Assembly (NCBI GenBank): GCA_020635535.1
Contig: JACJZP010000012.1
Coordinates: 1 to 64,000 of the forward strand
Source: Flavobacteriales bacterium
GTDB taxonomy: Bacteria; Bacteroidota; Bacteroidia; UBA10329
Direction: 5' to 3'
DNA: 64,000 nucleotides
Of the stretch, positions 44,925 to 53,875 are shown in pieces (within the stretch, counting starts at the first letter, position 1; every line of letters begins with the position of its first letter). The translations under genes were made by a program, and so were the position numbers. Under the pieces are notes generated by a model that saw only the letters and a program-made list of their open reading frames with translations, was not told the origin of the DNA and made no database searches.

Positions 44925-45193
44925 GCTCGTCAAAACGCATTATTGTTTCAGGAAAAGTTCAAGGGGTTTGGTACCGCAAATACACTCATGATAAAGCCAG
45001 CCAACTTGGCCTCAAGGGAACCGTTCAGAACCTTGAGAATGGCGATGTAATGATTGAGGCTGTTGGTACCGAAGAACAGCTTAACGAGCTGGAAGAATGG
45101 TGTTGGCAAGGCTCACCGCAATCAGCGGTTACCAATGTCATATCTCAGAATCGGGAACACGTAGATTACCCAGACTTTCGTATCAAAGAGTAG
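44921..45193 (+). CDS. acyP: Acylphosphatase
   Basis: 90 residues with the complete family core GKVQGVWYRKYTHDKASQLG: catalytic Arg19 (YRKY) and Asn37 (GTVQNLENG) are present. It hydrolyses carboxyl-phosphate bonds such as acetyl phosphate or 1,3-bisphosphoglycerate. ATG 44921 overlaps the phosphatase stop (ATGA), so it is translationally coupled to the SiaA-like gene. A role in limiting acyl phosphates that might interfere with the switch is possible but is inference. Its stop lies four bases from that of the convergent TlpA-like gene. Confidence 0.95.
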   Translation: MSSSKRIIVSGKVQGVWYRKYTHDKASQLGLKGTVQNLENGDVMIEAVGTEEQLNELEEWCWQGSPQSAVTNVISQNREHVDYPDFRIKE

Positions 45194-45196
45194 ACT

Positions 45197-46663
45197 CTAC
45201 CAAGGATTCCGGCCTCGCTCGGCTTCCAAGAACTCTGGCAACTGTTCTGGGCTCAGGTTGCTTGCAATGATCTTGTTGTTCTTGTCCAGAACGTAGAGTT
45301 CTGGCGTGATGTCAATATGATATTTCCGTTCATAACGGCTTTCCCGTTTCGGATCAAAACCGTTGGTAAATGTCATGTTGTTCTTGCGGATAAATTCAAG
45401 CCATTTGCTCTTGTCCTCATCCAAGCATAGCGCAAAAACACCCACGCCTTGGTTTTTCCACTGGTTGTAAACGCGCACCAATTCAGGTGTTTCCTTTTGG
45501 CAGTGCTCACAGTCATAAGAGTACATGAAAAGCACCTTAATGGGAGTGTTAAGTCCGTAAAGGGACACTGTCTCGCCTTTGTCATTCAACATACTGATGT
45601 CTTGTCCAATCTTTCCAATAAGACTTGGCTTCATTAGGCTTATCTCGCCACGTAGACCTTTTATCTCCTCATCGTTAGACCAGAAGGCCAACTCCTTGGT
45701 CCAATATTTATCAATGAGGTGAACGTAAAGCGCCTCGGTTCCCATTGTTTTTGGGGTTTTGTACTCCAAGGCTATCCAGTTTACGGTAAACTTGAAAAGC
45801 TCCTTGTTTCCCACCGTTTTGGAAATGAGTTCGTCTGAGTATTTGATCAATGAATCGGCATTCTGCGGGGTAAGTTCGCGGATGTAGCGTCTTAGTTTAT
45901 TCGCATAAACGGGCGTCCGCATTGTCCAATCTGCATTGAAGTCAACGCCATCAAAGAATGCTTTCCTATAGCGGTAAACCTGGGTGTTGTTGTCAATTTC
46001 GCCATTCGGCAATTTGGGGTAGGTCAATTCCGGATTCTGCCCAGAAACCTTGAAGCGCGTGAAGAACGAATTTGGATGTTTCTTCACGTACGAATCAACA
46101 TGAGCCTTTCGCTCTGCAACCAACTTATCCTGCTCAGCCTTTAAGCGCTGGTATTCGGCACTTCCTTCTGTAAGAGATTCCAATTGCTTATTCACCGGGT
46201 TGAGTCGGTTTCCGAAATCAGCCTCAAACCTCAGGTTTTTGTAAAGCAGGTCATTGTCAACATCACCATCCACTTTCATGGAATTGACAAAATCGCCTTT
46301 TGTGGCACTCAACGAAAACTCCTGATCACCACCCAAAAGCATTTGGAAATAACTGTTGTCTGAAGCCAGCATTACATAATAGAATCCTTGCGGAAGCAGT
46401 GTGTCAGCATCAAATATGAACTTGCCATTGGCATCGCTCCTTGCAGAGTCTACCAGATAATTCTGATTTCCAAAAACCCCCAGCAATTTGGCCATATCGT
46501 TACCTGCACCGACCAAATTCAATTCAACATGCATTCGAGTACTGGTGGGTTCAATAGGACCTATTTCTGTACTCTGATCGCTGGTTCTGTCTCCTGCACA
46601 GGCCCAAAGTGTGGCCAACATTAAAACCTGAACTACTACGTTCATGCCAAATGATTTAAACAT
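45197..46663 (-). CDS. TlpA-like thioredoxin-fold lipoprotein
   Basis: 488 residues. Signal peptide with lipobox-like LWAC (Cys then AGD) suggests a lipoprotein. The N-terminal beta domain resembles DUF4369 (carbohydrate-binding-like). The helical middle resembles DUF5106, and the C-terminal thioredoxin fold contains DCEHCQKETPEL with C385/C388 as the redox pair and the cis-Pro-type loop ITPELYVLD. Such proteins are envelope thiol-disulfide oxidoreductases of Bacteroidota. ATG 46663 was chosen; an upstream GTG (46684) overlaps ferritin and a later ATG (46645) is possible. Ferritin lies immediately upstream on the same strand (17-base gap). Confidence 0.83.
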   Translation of the reverse strand: MFKSFGMNVVVQVLMLATLWACAGDRTSDQSTEIGPIEPTSTRMHVELNLVGAGNDMAKLLGVFGNQNYLVDSARSDANGKFIFDADTLLPQGFYYVMLASDNSYFQMLLGGDQEFSLSATKGDFVNSMKVDGDVDNDLLYKNLRFEADFGNRLNPVNKQLESLTEGSAEYQRLKAEQDKLVAERKAHVDSYVKKHPNSFFTRFKVSGQNPELTYPKLPNGEIDNNTQVYRYRKAFFDGVDFNADWTMRTPVYANKLRRYIRELTPQNADSLIKYSDELISKTVGNKELFKFTVNWIALEYKTPKTMGTEALYVHLIDKYWTKELAFWSNDEEIKGLRGEISLMKPSLIGKIGQDISMLNDKGETVSLYGLNTPIKVLFMYSYDCEHCQKETPELVRVYNQWKNQGVGVFALCLDEDKSKWLEFIRKNNMTFTNGFDPKRESRYERKYHIDITPELYVLDKNNKIIASNLSPEQLPEFLEAERGRNPW

Positions 46664-46680
46664 TGATTGAATTCTTACGG

Positions 46681-47190
46681 TCACGCTGCTCCGTCACCGG
46701 CCGGAATAAAACTTTCCAGATCACGGTCAAAGAGGTATAGCCCGCCTTTGTCATCCCCAATAAGGTCAAGTTTATCAAGCAAGGTTTGCGCCAAACGCTC
46801 CTCCTCTATCTGCTCAGAAACGTACCACTGCAAGAAGTTGTGCGTGGAGTAATCTTTCGCTTTCAGGCAAGCATCAACAAGGTCATTTATCTCGCTGGTT
46901 ACAATGCGCTCGTGCTGAAGAATCTTGGTAAAGACCTCTTTCACTCCCTTATACTCTTTTGGTGGCGCGCCAATGGTCGGTACAAGAGCGTGACCACCAC
47001 GGTCGTTTATGTAATGGAACAACTTGAGCATGTGTCCGCGCTCTTCCTCCGAGTGTTTGTACAGAAACGTGCTTACACCGTTGTAACCATTCTTCTCTGC
47101 CCAAGAAGCCATGGACAGATAATATTGCGATGATTCGAATTCCAGTTCGATCTGATGGTTAAGCAGCTTTTCGATTTTACCGTCAATCAT
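46681..47190 (-). CDS. ftnA: Ferritin (bacterial non-haem)
   Basis: 169 residues of the ferritin four-helix bundle. The ferroxidase ligands by E. coli FtnA numbering are all present: E17, E50 and H53 (EERGH), E94 (HER), Q127 and E130 (SEQIEEE). It stores iron as a mineral in a 24-subunit shell, and no haem-binding Met is needed. A perfect -7 promoter element lies 20 bases upstream, and the next gene (TlpA-like lipoprotein) may be co-transcribed. The acidic/Gly C-terminal tail (IPAGDGAA) is slightly longer than usual. Confidence 0.95.
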   Translation of the reverse strand: MIDGKIEKLLNHQIELEFESSQYYLSMASWAEKNGYNGVSTFLYKHSEEERGHMLKLFHYINDRGGHALVPTIGAPPKEYKGVKEVFTKILQHERIVTSEINDLVDACLKAKDYSTHNFLQWYVSEQIEEERLAQTLLDKLDLIGDDKGGLYLFDRDLESFIPAGDGAA

Positions 47191-47209
47191 GATTTTCTGT
47201 TTTGTGTCC

Positions 47210-47217
47210 CAAAGTTA
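47210..47217 (-). promoter_or_regulatory. Bacteroidota -7 element before ferritin
   Basis: The minus strand reads TAACTTTG, a perfect TAnnTTTG match, 20 bases before the ferritin ATG. No clear -33 element is seen. The rest of 47191-47391 is AT-rich and shows no gene or strong repeat. Confidence 0.5.
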
Positions 47218-47391
47218 CAGTTACAGTTCAAGTAAGGAAAATGTTCACCTACTTATCTATTGATGCGTAAGAAAATTAAGAAGCAATCATTAATAAAATC
47301 AATATTTGGAAGAGTAAGAATAATTGAATAACAGATTCGGTACTTGACATTGGTTGACAACATTTGTATCGTAATCAAAAAATCAACGGTC

Positions 47392-50172
47392 ATGAAAACG
47401 TTAAAAACAATCGGTCTTCTGCTGCTCACAGCTGTTGCAGCATGGGCGCAACCGAATCCAGACAACATGTTTATTTCTGGATATGTTGTAGATGGAAGTG
47501 GTTTGGCGCAGAATAATCAGCAGGTATGTGTTGCCTTTGTTTCGAACAACCCTGTTTTGCCATCAGACACGGTTTGTACCACAACAAATGCCAATGGGTA
47601 TTACTTCATTGAGATACAGAACGGCTCAGTTTCAGGGCCAAACGTTACCTACGAGGTAAGTACTGTTGACCCGTGTTCGTTTGTGCCGCTTACGCAGATC
47701 CGGCAGAATTATCAAGGCACAATAGACACAGCAAATGTCAACTTTACCATTTGTGCAAATTCTATCTCTTGTGATGCCTCGTTTACTGCAACGGTTGATA
47801 GCTCAAGTGGATTTTATGTGTACACGTTCCAAGCCAATGGTTCGGGACAGGCACCTCTCAGTTATGAATGGTGGATTGATGGAGCTGTTTACACGACCCC
47901 AACCGTGATACATACGTTTCTTGGAGGAACAGTAGGAGTTTACCTTACGGTTACAGGGGCAGACAGCTGCCAGGCTTTTGCCGGAGACACGCTGTACTTG
48001 GATGGGAATCCAAACGGATGTTCTGCTGCGATCCAAGCAGTAACCAATCTGAATAACGAGCTGGAATTATCCGCCATGGCAAATGGCGTTCCCCCGTTTT
48101 CGTATATCTGGAATACTGGACACATTACTCCCACCGTTGTAATGCCTTTTCAACCAGGGGTATACTGTGTATCCGTGACCGATGCTACAGGGTGTACAGT
48201 TACCACGTGTGATACTGTTTCGAACCCTAGTCAAGGCTGCTCGGTTAACATTACCACAACCGTTGATTCTACCAGTGGAGGTTTGGTTTACACGCTAACT
48301 GCTTCTGGTGGTTTTGCAACTTATGACTGGATTCCAAACGGTGCTGTAGGTCAATCAATTACTGTGCTTGAGCAAGAGTTGAACGGACAACCATACTGCG
48401 TTGTGGCAACCAGCAGCAGCGGCTGCACTGCAACGGCATGCGATACCCTTTTGCCAATAAGCAGCGGCAACTGCTTTGCAGATTTCTGGTATCAGACAAG
48501 CAATCCGAATACACCGATCTATGCTGGAAATACAGTACAGTTCAATTACAGCGGGAGTATGGCCCAGTACAATTATTACTTCTGGTCTGTTCAGGGCGCA
48601 GGCTTAAACATGAATGCCTATGATCAGAATCCATCTTTCACTTTTCCTTCAGCGGGTATTTATCAGGTTTGTGTGGAGGTTTTTGACAGTCTTGCCAACT
48701 GTTCAGACACTTATTGTGAAACGATTCAGGTGCTTTCTGGAAATACAGGAGGCTGCCAAGCATACTTCACTTGGGAAGAGAGTAACATTACCGGCTCTCC
48801 GCTGCCTGTGGTCGAGTTTACAGATCAATCTCAAGGAGCAAACTACTGGTTCTGGGATTTTGGTGACAACACTACATCAACGGATCAGAACCCGTTGCAC
48901 ACCTACAGCGGTTCGGGCCTGTACTTAGTTTGTCTTACCATTGTAAACGCAGATCAATCCTGCCAGCAGACGTTCTGTGACTCGGTTTATGTTGGAAACT
49001 GGGGTAATGGAGGTTGCAATGCTTCGTTCAGTTCTTCAGGGCCAACCCCAATCGGTTACACGTTCTCAGCAAATGTTCAGAACCCGAACATCAACTACTA
49101 CTGGACCATTGACAACCAGTTTGTAAGCAGTGGTTATCAGGCAAATGCTCCAGCTCTTGGTAACGGAGTACATACAATATGCCTGATGGTTATCGATTCT
49201 CTCAACAACTGTTCAGATAATCAGTGCCTTACAATAACTGTTGGTGGCAACAACTGCTATGGTTACATCAGCGGCCAGCTGTATGCAGGAAGCAATAACC
49301 AACCTTTGGATCAAGGCGTGGTTTACCTCATCACTTATGATGCGAACACCAATCAACTGACTGCGGTAGACAGCATGGTGGTCGATTCTGGCAATTACTA
49401 CTTCTTTGGTCCATTGGCCTGTGGCAATTATCTCATCAAAGCGGCAGCCTATCCTGGAAGCCAGTATTACAGCAATTATATACCAACCTATTATGGCACT
49501 TCTCCTTTCTGGGGCTTTGCACAGACCGTATCGTTAGGTCAGGCGAACACTCAGGTAACGGCCGATATCTTCCTTATCGGTGCCAACAACCCTGGCGGAC
49601 CGGGCTTTATTGGTGGCGATGTGACCCAAGGGGCAAATAAGGTTGATCCGGGAGACGCGTTGGAAGGAATGCAGGTAATGTTGTTCGATCTGAGTGGCAA
49701 CGCTATCATGTACACTTACACGGATGCTAATGGAGAGTTCGGATTCAGCAACTTGGCCTATGGTTCTTATCAGGTTTACGTGGAGCAACTTGGAGTTGAA
49801 ACCGACCCGGCTTACGTAACTATTGGCCCGAACGAACCTTCGGTAGAAGACCTTCACATTTTTGCCTCGGAGACACTGATTACCACAGGAATCCAAGAGT
49901 TCGACTTTGATGGTGCGATCAGTGAGGTATACCCGAATCCTGTAGGAGAGAATGCCTCAATCAAATTCAACTTGGAGACCGAAGTAATGGTCAATATCTC
50001 TGTTCTTGACCTTGCTGGCAGAACCATTTCAACTGTTTCTCGCTCAGTTTCCAGCGGAGAGAACCAAGTAAGGTTCAATGTTGATGGTCTTACGGAAGGT
50101 TACTACTTCCTGAACATTCAGGATGCGAATGGCAACTTTAGCGTAACACGTAAATTCATGAGAGTCGATTGA
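47392..50172 (+). CDS. Multidomain Ig/PKD/SdrD-B-like T9SS type A protein
   Basis: 926 residues from ATG 47392 (MKTLKTIGLLLLTAVAAWA signal peptide); a longer frame from 47344 would obscure it. Domains in order: a carboxypeptidase-regulatory-like beta sandwich (YVVDGSGLAQNNQQV), several Ig-like/SprB-related domains with conserved cysteines, a PKD domain (NYWFWDFGDNTTSTDQNP, near residues 485-520), further Ig domains, two Cna-B/SdrD-B-like domains (GDALEGMQVMLFDLSG), and a type A T9SS sorting domain (ISEVYPNPVGENASIKF to RKFMRVD). It is a large secreted surface protein of adhesin or matrix type. No catalytic domain is visible. A terminator follows. Confidence 0.83.
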   Translation: MKTLKTIGLLLLTAVAAWAQPNPDNMFISGYVVDGSGLAQNNQQVCVAFVSNNPVLPSDTVCTTTNANGYYFIEIQNGSVSGPNVTYEVSTVDPCSFVPLTQIRQNYQGTIDTANVNFTICANSISCDASFTATVDSSSGFYVYTFQANGSGQAPLSYEWWIDGAVYTTPTVIHTFLGGTVGVYLTVTGADSCQAFAGDTLYLDGNPNGCSAAIQAVTNLNNELELSAMANGVPPFSYIWNTGHITPTVVMPFQPGVYCVSVTDATGCTVTTCDTVSNPSQGCSVNITTTVDSTSGGLVYTLTASGGFATYDWIPNGAVGQSITVLEQELNGQPYCVVATSSSGCTATACDTLLPISSGNCFADFWYQTSNPNTPIYAGNTVQFNYSGSMAQYNYYFWSVQGAGLNMNAYDQNPSFTFPSAGIYQVCVEVFDSLANCSDTYCETIQVLSGNTGGCQAYFTWEESNITGSPLPVVEFTDQSQGANYWFWDFGDNTTSTDQNPLHTYSGSGLYLVCLTIVNADQSCQQTFCDSVYVGNWGNGGCNASFSSSGPTPIGYTFSANVQNPNINYYWTIDNQFVSSGYQANAPALGNGVHTICLMVIDSLNNCSDNQCLTITVGGNNCYGYISGQLYAGSNNQPLDQGVVYLITYDANTNQLTAVDSMVVDSGNYYFFGPLACGNYLIKAAAYPGSQYYSNYIPTYYGTSPFWGFAQTVSLGQANTQVTADIFLIGANNPGGPGFIGGDVTQGANKVDPGDALEGMQVMLFDLSGNAIMYTYTDANGEFGFSNLAYGSYQVYVEQLGVETDPAYVTIGPNEPSVEDLHIFASETLITTGIQEFDFDGAISEVYPNPVGENASIKFNLETEVMVNISVLDLAGRTISTVSRSVSSGENQVRFNVDGLTEGYYFLNIQDANGNFSVTRKFMRVD

Positions 50173-50198
50173 TGGGTTTCGATTCTTGTTCGGTCGGG

Positions 50199-50230
50199 AA
50201 GGGCTGCCGTTTGGCGGCCCTTTCTTTTTT
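50199..50230 (+). terminator. Terminator after the multidomain T9SS gene
   Basis: AAGGGCTGCC and GGCGGCCCTT form a ten-pair stem (one wobble) with a four-base loop, followed by TCTTTTTT. Confidence 0.88.
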
Positions 50231-50240
50231 AAGCCGCCTC

Positions 50241-50273
50241 AGACCTCGAAGGTTTTCAAAACCTTCGAGGTCT
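50241..50273. repeat. 33-base perfect palindrome
   Basis: A 16-base arm starting AGACCTCGAAGGTTTT is followed by one central base and its exact complement. It sits between convergent stops. It can act as a second, bidirectional terminator and resembles palindromic repeats seen in many Bacteroidota genomes (recall, not searched). Confidence 0.75.
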
Positions 50274-50278
50274 ATTCA

Positions 50279-51145
50279 TTAAAACCGTTTCAGAATATGC
50301 TCCACATCGCTTCCGTAGCCACCACCAAACAGGTTTACATGCACAAGAAGCGGATAGAGTTGCTCTATGGGAACACGTTCCTGCCAACCACTTTCCAGCG
50401 GGTAAACTTCGTTGTAAGTCTCAACCCAGGCATTGCCAAATCCACCGAAAAGCGTCATCATGGCCAGATCCATTTCGCGATGGCCGAAATACACGGCCGG
50501 GTCGTATATACTGGGCAGGCCATCTGCTACAACCATCATGTTTCCGCTCCAAAGATCGCCATGCAGCAGGCTCGGTTTCTCGGTAGGGAAGATGTTCTCA
50601 AGTTCCACGAACAACGCCTCGAACCCTCGTTTCATTGCAGAGGTCAGTAGACCATTCTTTTCGGCCAGTTTCATCTGTGGAATAAGCCGTTCTTCACGGT
50701 AGAAATCGGCCCAAGTTTCCTTTTCAGAATTGCTTTGCAGCAACGATCCGATGTAATTGTCATGATCGAGGCCGAAAGATCCATTCGAAATAGAGTGCAT
50801 TTTGGCCAAGTTTCTTCCGAATACGCTCCAGAATTCCGGTCTCGGAGAACCCCGTTCAATCCATTCCAAAATGAGAATCTGTTGATTGCCAACATGGCCT
50901 ACTAAAACAGGCTTTGGAACAATGAAATCGGAGGCTGAAATCAGTTCCAGTCCGCGTTTTTCAGCTTCGAACATGTTCGGAAATCGAACAGCGCTGTTCT
51001 TTTTGAGGAAGAACTGTCCTTCGGTGGTTTTCAGGCGGTAGGTTTCGTTGATGTCGCCTCCCGAAACGCTTTCTGTGGAAACCAGCACACCCAAGTTGTG
51101 CCGGGCCAGCAGTTTGCCCAGATCGTGCTCGAATTCCGTATTCAC
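50279..51145 (-). CDS. Fructosamine kinase family protein
   Basis: 288 residues of the APH-like kinase fold, fructosamine/ketosamine-3-kinase branch. SGGDINETYRLKT marks the Gly-rich loop, FFLKKN holds the ATP-binding Lys, LHGDLWSGNMM carries the catalytic Asp and the Asn, and YDPAVYFGHREMDLAM carries the metal-binding Asp. It would phosphorylate a ketosamine on glycated protein or a small glycated amine, starting deglycation. The start codon is GTG at 51145. It stands alone between a palindromic repeat and tRNA-Ala. Assignment to the family is firm; the substrate is inference. Confidence 0.9.
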   Translation of the reverse strand: MNTEFEHDLGKLLARHNLGVLVSTESVSGGDINETYRLKTTEGQFFLKKNSAVRFPNMFEAEKRGLELISASDFIVPKPVLVGHVGNQQILILEWIERGSPRPEFWSVFGRNLAKMHSISNGSFGLDHDNYIGSLLQSNSEKETWADFYREERLIPQMKLAEKNGLLTSAMKRGFEALFVELENIFPTEKPSLLHGDLWSGNMMVVADGLPSIYDPAVYFGHREMDLAMMTLFGGFGNAWVETYNEVYPLESGWQERVPIEQLYPLLVHVNLFGGGYGSDVEHILKRF

Positions 51146-51194
51146 AGTCGCGAATCTAAAACATGAAAAAGAATTACATTTGCCGTCCGCTTTG

Positions 51195-51270
51195 GGGGAT
51201 TAGCTCAGTTGGCTAGAGCGCTTGCCTGGCAGGCAAGAGGCCACCGGTTCGAATCCGGTATTCTCCACCA
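51195..51270 (+). tRNA. tRNA-Ala (anticodon GGC)
   Basis: 76 bases with encoded CCA. D-arm TAGCTCAGTTGG; anticodon stem CTTGC/GCAAG with loop CTGGCAG (anticodon GGC, reading GCC/GCU); T-arm CCGGTTCGAATCCGG. The acceptor stem has G3:U70, the identity pair for alanine, and one U-U mismatch at 6:67. A terminator follows 4 bases later. Confidence 0.96.
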
Positions 51271-51274
51271 AACC

Positions 51275-51312
51275 AAAAGCCCCGCTTACTTCTGTATGCG
51301 GGGCTTTTCATT
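51275..51312 (+). terminator. Terminator after tRNA-Ala (bidirectional)
   Basis: AAAAGCCCCGC and GCGGGGCTTTT form an 11-pair stem around a 12-base loop, with T-rich sequence on both sides. It can end both the tRNA transcript and the convergent surface-protein gene at 51332. Confidence 0.85.
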
Positions 51313-51331
51313 TGGTTTGGCTGCGCAGGGT

Positions 51332-53590
51332 CTAATACTTCACAGCGGTAATTCTTACCTCATCTACTTCTTGGAGGTCATCCGTCCAACCGGTATACAT
51401 GGAAACCGTGAATCTATACTGCCCAGTACAAGCAGCTGTGAAAGCGGTCTGCAAATGCACTGGCATGAAACTTAATCGGTGCGCTTCGAAATCATCAAGA
51501 GTGCCAGATCCCGCACCATTAGTACCTATTGCGGCTTGGTCAGAGCACCCATTTTGACCTTCGGCATCAATAAAAAACTCTACTTCATCCTGGCCCGATC
51601 CAGGGCCGAGTCGGTATCTGAAAGTTGCCTGTACGATCACGGTTTCGCCCGCATTCACAGACAACCATCCTGTAGGGTCACACACGGTATGATAGGTTCC
51701 ATTTGTGCCATCAGAATACGAGTCAACCGTATTGTCTATGACGAAAACGGCTCTATCACTATTGGAGCTCCAAACCGCATTACCGCTATTATCTGTAGCA
51801 GTAAGCACCTTGCCAACAGCTGGCGAACCACCTTCAATACGTATGGTGTTCTCCATGGCCACGGCTCCGTTGTGCTCCACCCGCAGGCGCTCGGCTCCAC
51901 CCGCAGACATCACGCGGAATATCGGTTCACCATCGGCCGGATTTACGAGGGTTCGCACTGCTATCCCCTCGTCCGGATAATCGGAGTAGCTGGCGCGTAT
52001 CTCTACCGCGCTGTTGCTGTTCTCGGGGTCGGTGAAAATGATGCCATTGGCGTTTACGTCCACATCGCCCGCTACATCCAATTTGGCGTTGGGCGCGGTG
52101 GTACCAATACCTACGTTGCCACTCAGCGCCACATCTCCCACTACATGCAGTTTGGAACCTGGAGTTGTAGTGCCAATACCCACATTACCGCTTACAGCTG
52201 CGTATTGATCATTGCCACTAATGGTCCAATCGGCATCGTTGGGTACGGATACCGTACCTCCTCCGTTGCTGAGGGAAATGTCGTTGCCGCTGATGCTGAG
52301 TGTTTGTATTTCGTTGGTCGAACTTCCGTCTCCATCAGCATCGGGGGTAATGTTCTGCCAGCCTGATTCCAAACCTATGACCTCGAATTTCAGGTCATTC
52401 AAAGGGTCTTCTATGTAACTACCATTTGATTCATCATAGACCCACGTACTACCATTGGCGTACTGTCCGTAACCGGGAGCAACACTTGTTGCCAGTTGAA
52501 GATAGCCTGGGATGGAATAGCTGGTTATGCGGAGTTCGAAATAATAATCAGTACCGGAAGTGAGCTGAATATTCCCTGGAATTGGAACAACAACGGTTCC
52601 GGTAGAACTGATAGGAAGCGAGGTTTGGAACAACATTGCCAAACTGGAACTTGGAGAACCTTGGTATAAATTAAAGACTACAGGCCCTGATATATAACCA
52701 CCGCCAAGTCCGTTGACCTCAAAAGAAATTGATACCAGTGTAGAATTGGCGGATGGCCTAAAGGATTGACCGGGAAAATATACTTGATCAACTGTAACAT
52801 AGCTGGTGGCGACAGCATTACTGGCTATGACACCTTCTGATTCTACCGCCCCTTGAAATTTATCGTCAGAAGTATTGTAAATGACCATTCCTTTTGATGC
52901 CGAAAGTGCATCCCGCTGTGCGGTTGTCATTCGCGGCAACAGCAACGAACCGGTGGTTGAACTGATATCCAATGCAGCATTTGCATTGACGGTTGATGTG
53001 CCAATAGCCAAGTGGTTACTGGTCTTATCATACACGAATTGGGCATCTGCTCCTGCATCGCCCCCATCATTGAAGATCACCTGTTTATCGGAACCAGCAA
53101 CGGGACCCGTTGCACCCGTAGCTCCCGTCAATCCTGTTGGCCCTTGCGATCCTGTTGGGCCAGTGGCTCCTCCCGAACCGCTTGTTTCGGCATACAGCGC
53201 ATAGGGCACACTCAACATTTGTTGGGTTCCGGTAATGGTGTATGAAGTGCCGCCTGAAGGATCGGTCTCTGTCTTTACGAAGTACGGACCAGCACTCCAA
53301 TCTATACTTCCAAACGTGCCGCTCTGTACCGAACCGCTACCGACCTGCAGCGTAAGCAGTCCGTTGGCGTTGGTACTTGCCGAATGCGTCTCTACATAAA
53401 CTGCCGAGCCACTGCTACTGCCTTGCAATATGCTTATCTGCGTACCAACGGTGGTGTTGATGATGAGGTCGTTGTTCGCATCTCGCAGCACACTCTGAAA
53501 CGTGAAACCGCTTGGCGCTTGCGCGCTTGCTGAATGAAAAATGAGTAGAGAAAAATGAAAAATGAGGGTTTGAACAAGGAGCTTTTTCAT
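51332..53590 (-). CDS. Modular surface protein with short collagen-like stretch
   Basis: 752 residues from ATG 53590 (signal peptide ending SASAQ). A longer frame from 53668 would run through a small gene and a leader. The N-terminal domain has FTFQSVLRDANNDLI, SILQGSSSGSAVYVE and MLSVPYALYA, a domain common at the start of Bacteroidota fibre proteins. A short run of Gly-X-Y triplets follows (GATGPTGSQGPTGLTG). The middle has repeats of the type VGIGTTTPGSKLHVVGDV, and the protein ends in a jelly-roll-like domain (from about residue 610). No T9SS sorting domain is seen. It is probably a trimeric surface fibre and lies last in the transcription unit led by the gene at 55659. Confidence 0.78.
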   Translation of the reverse strand: MKKLLVQTLIFHFSLLIFHSASAQAPSGFTFQSVLRDANNDLIINTTVGTQISILQGSSSGSAVYVETHSASTNANGLLTLQVGSGSVQSGTFGSIDWSAGPYFVKTETDPSGGTSYTITGTQQMLSVPYALYAETSGSGGATGPTGSQGPTGLTGATGATGPVAGSDKQVIFNDGGDAGADAQFVYDKTSNHLAIGTSTVNANAALDISSTTGSLLLPRMTTAQRDALSASKGMVIYNTSDDKFQGAVESEGVIASNAVATSYVTVDQVYFPGQSFRPSANSTLVSISFEVNGLGGGYISGPVVFNLYQGSPSSSLAMLFQTSLPISSTGTVVVPIPGNIQLTSGTDYYFELRITSYSIPGYLQLATSVAPGYGQYANGSTWVYDESNGSYIEDPLNDLKFEVIGLESGWQNITPDADGDGSSTNEIQTLSISGNDISLSNGGGTVSVPNDADWTISGNDQYAAVSGNVGIGTTTPGSKLHVVGDVALSGNVGIGTTAPNAKLDVAGDVDVNANGIIFTDPENSNSAVEIRASYSDYPDEGIAVRTLVNPADGEPIFRVMSAGGAERLRVEHNGAVAMENTIRIEGGSPAVGKVLTATDNSGNAVWSSNSDRAVFVIDNTVDSYSDGTNGTYHTVCDPTGWLSVNAGETVIVQATFRYRLGPGSGQDEVEFFIDAEGQNGCSDQAAIGTNGAGSGTLDDFEAHRLSFMPVHLQTAFTAACTGQYRFTVSMYTGWTDDLQEVDEVRITAVKY

Positions 53591-53656
53591 GATCGGGAGT
53601 TTGAGGTTCAAGGTCAATGCGTCTGAGGCCTGAAATCTGTTATCTGACATGCTTTT
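53591..53656 (-). repeat. Duplicated 5' leader, copy 1
   Basis: About 66 bases directly before the gene at 53590. On the minus strand it holds ATGTCAGATAACAGAT, TCAGAC and ACCTTGAACCT, and matches copy 2 at 53809-53875 position by position with few changes. Confidence 0.75.
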
Positions 53657-53808
53657 CATTTCCACCACTTCAATGGATTGAATTTTCTAAGGCTGCCTTC
53701 AGGGTCGCCACCAACTGGTCCGTAGGACATCATAACCATGCTGATCTCGTTATCAATGGTGACTTTCTTTGCCTGTGGCTTGGTGTAGGTTCTTCTTTTT
53801 GAGTTCAT
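53656..53808 (-). CDS. Small protein, 50 residues, unknown function
   Basis: The frame starts at ATG 53808 and reads MNSKRRTYTKPQAKKV, then TIDNEISMVMMSYGP and a tail ending KFNPLKWWK. The basic N-terminal part, the Met-rich core and the Gly/Pro/Asp then Trp-Trp-Lys tail are not random. It lies between two surface-protein genes on the same strand, and its leader duplicates that of the next gene. I associate the IDNEISMVMMS type of core with short uncharacterised Bacteroidota proteins, but could not check. No signal peptide is seen. A peptide precursor (RiPP-like) is one possibility and a small surface-related protein another; neither is supported beyond its shape and place. Confidence 0.6.
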   Translation of the reverse strand: MNSKRRTYTKPQAKKVTIDNEISMVMMSYGPVGGDPEGSLRKFNPLKWWK

Positions 53809-53875
53809 GAGTTCAATGTTTAAGGTTCAAGGTGTGGCTGTCTGAAGTCTGACATCTGTTATCTGACATCCTTTT
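53809..53875 (-). repeat. Duplicated 5' leader, copy 2
   Basis: About 67 bases before the 50-residue gene, starting at the stop of the gene at 53875. It matches copy 1 at ATGTCAGATAACAGAT, TCAGAC and ACCTTGAACCT; the unmatched bases are mostly in a six-base block. Confidence 0.75.

Noticed and set aside
51195..51270. tRNA-Ala as an attachment site of an integrated element
   Set aside because: No integrase and no duplicated tRNA 3' end seen within the window.
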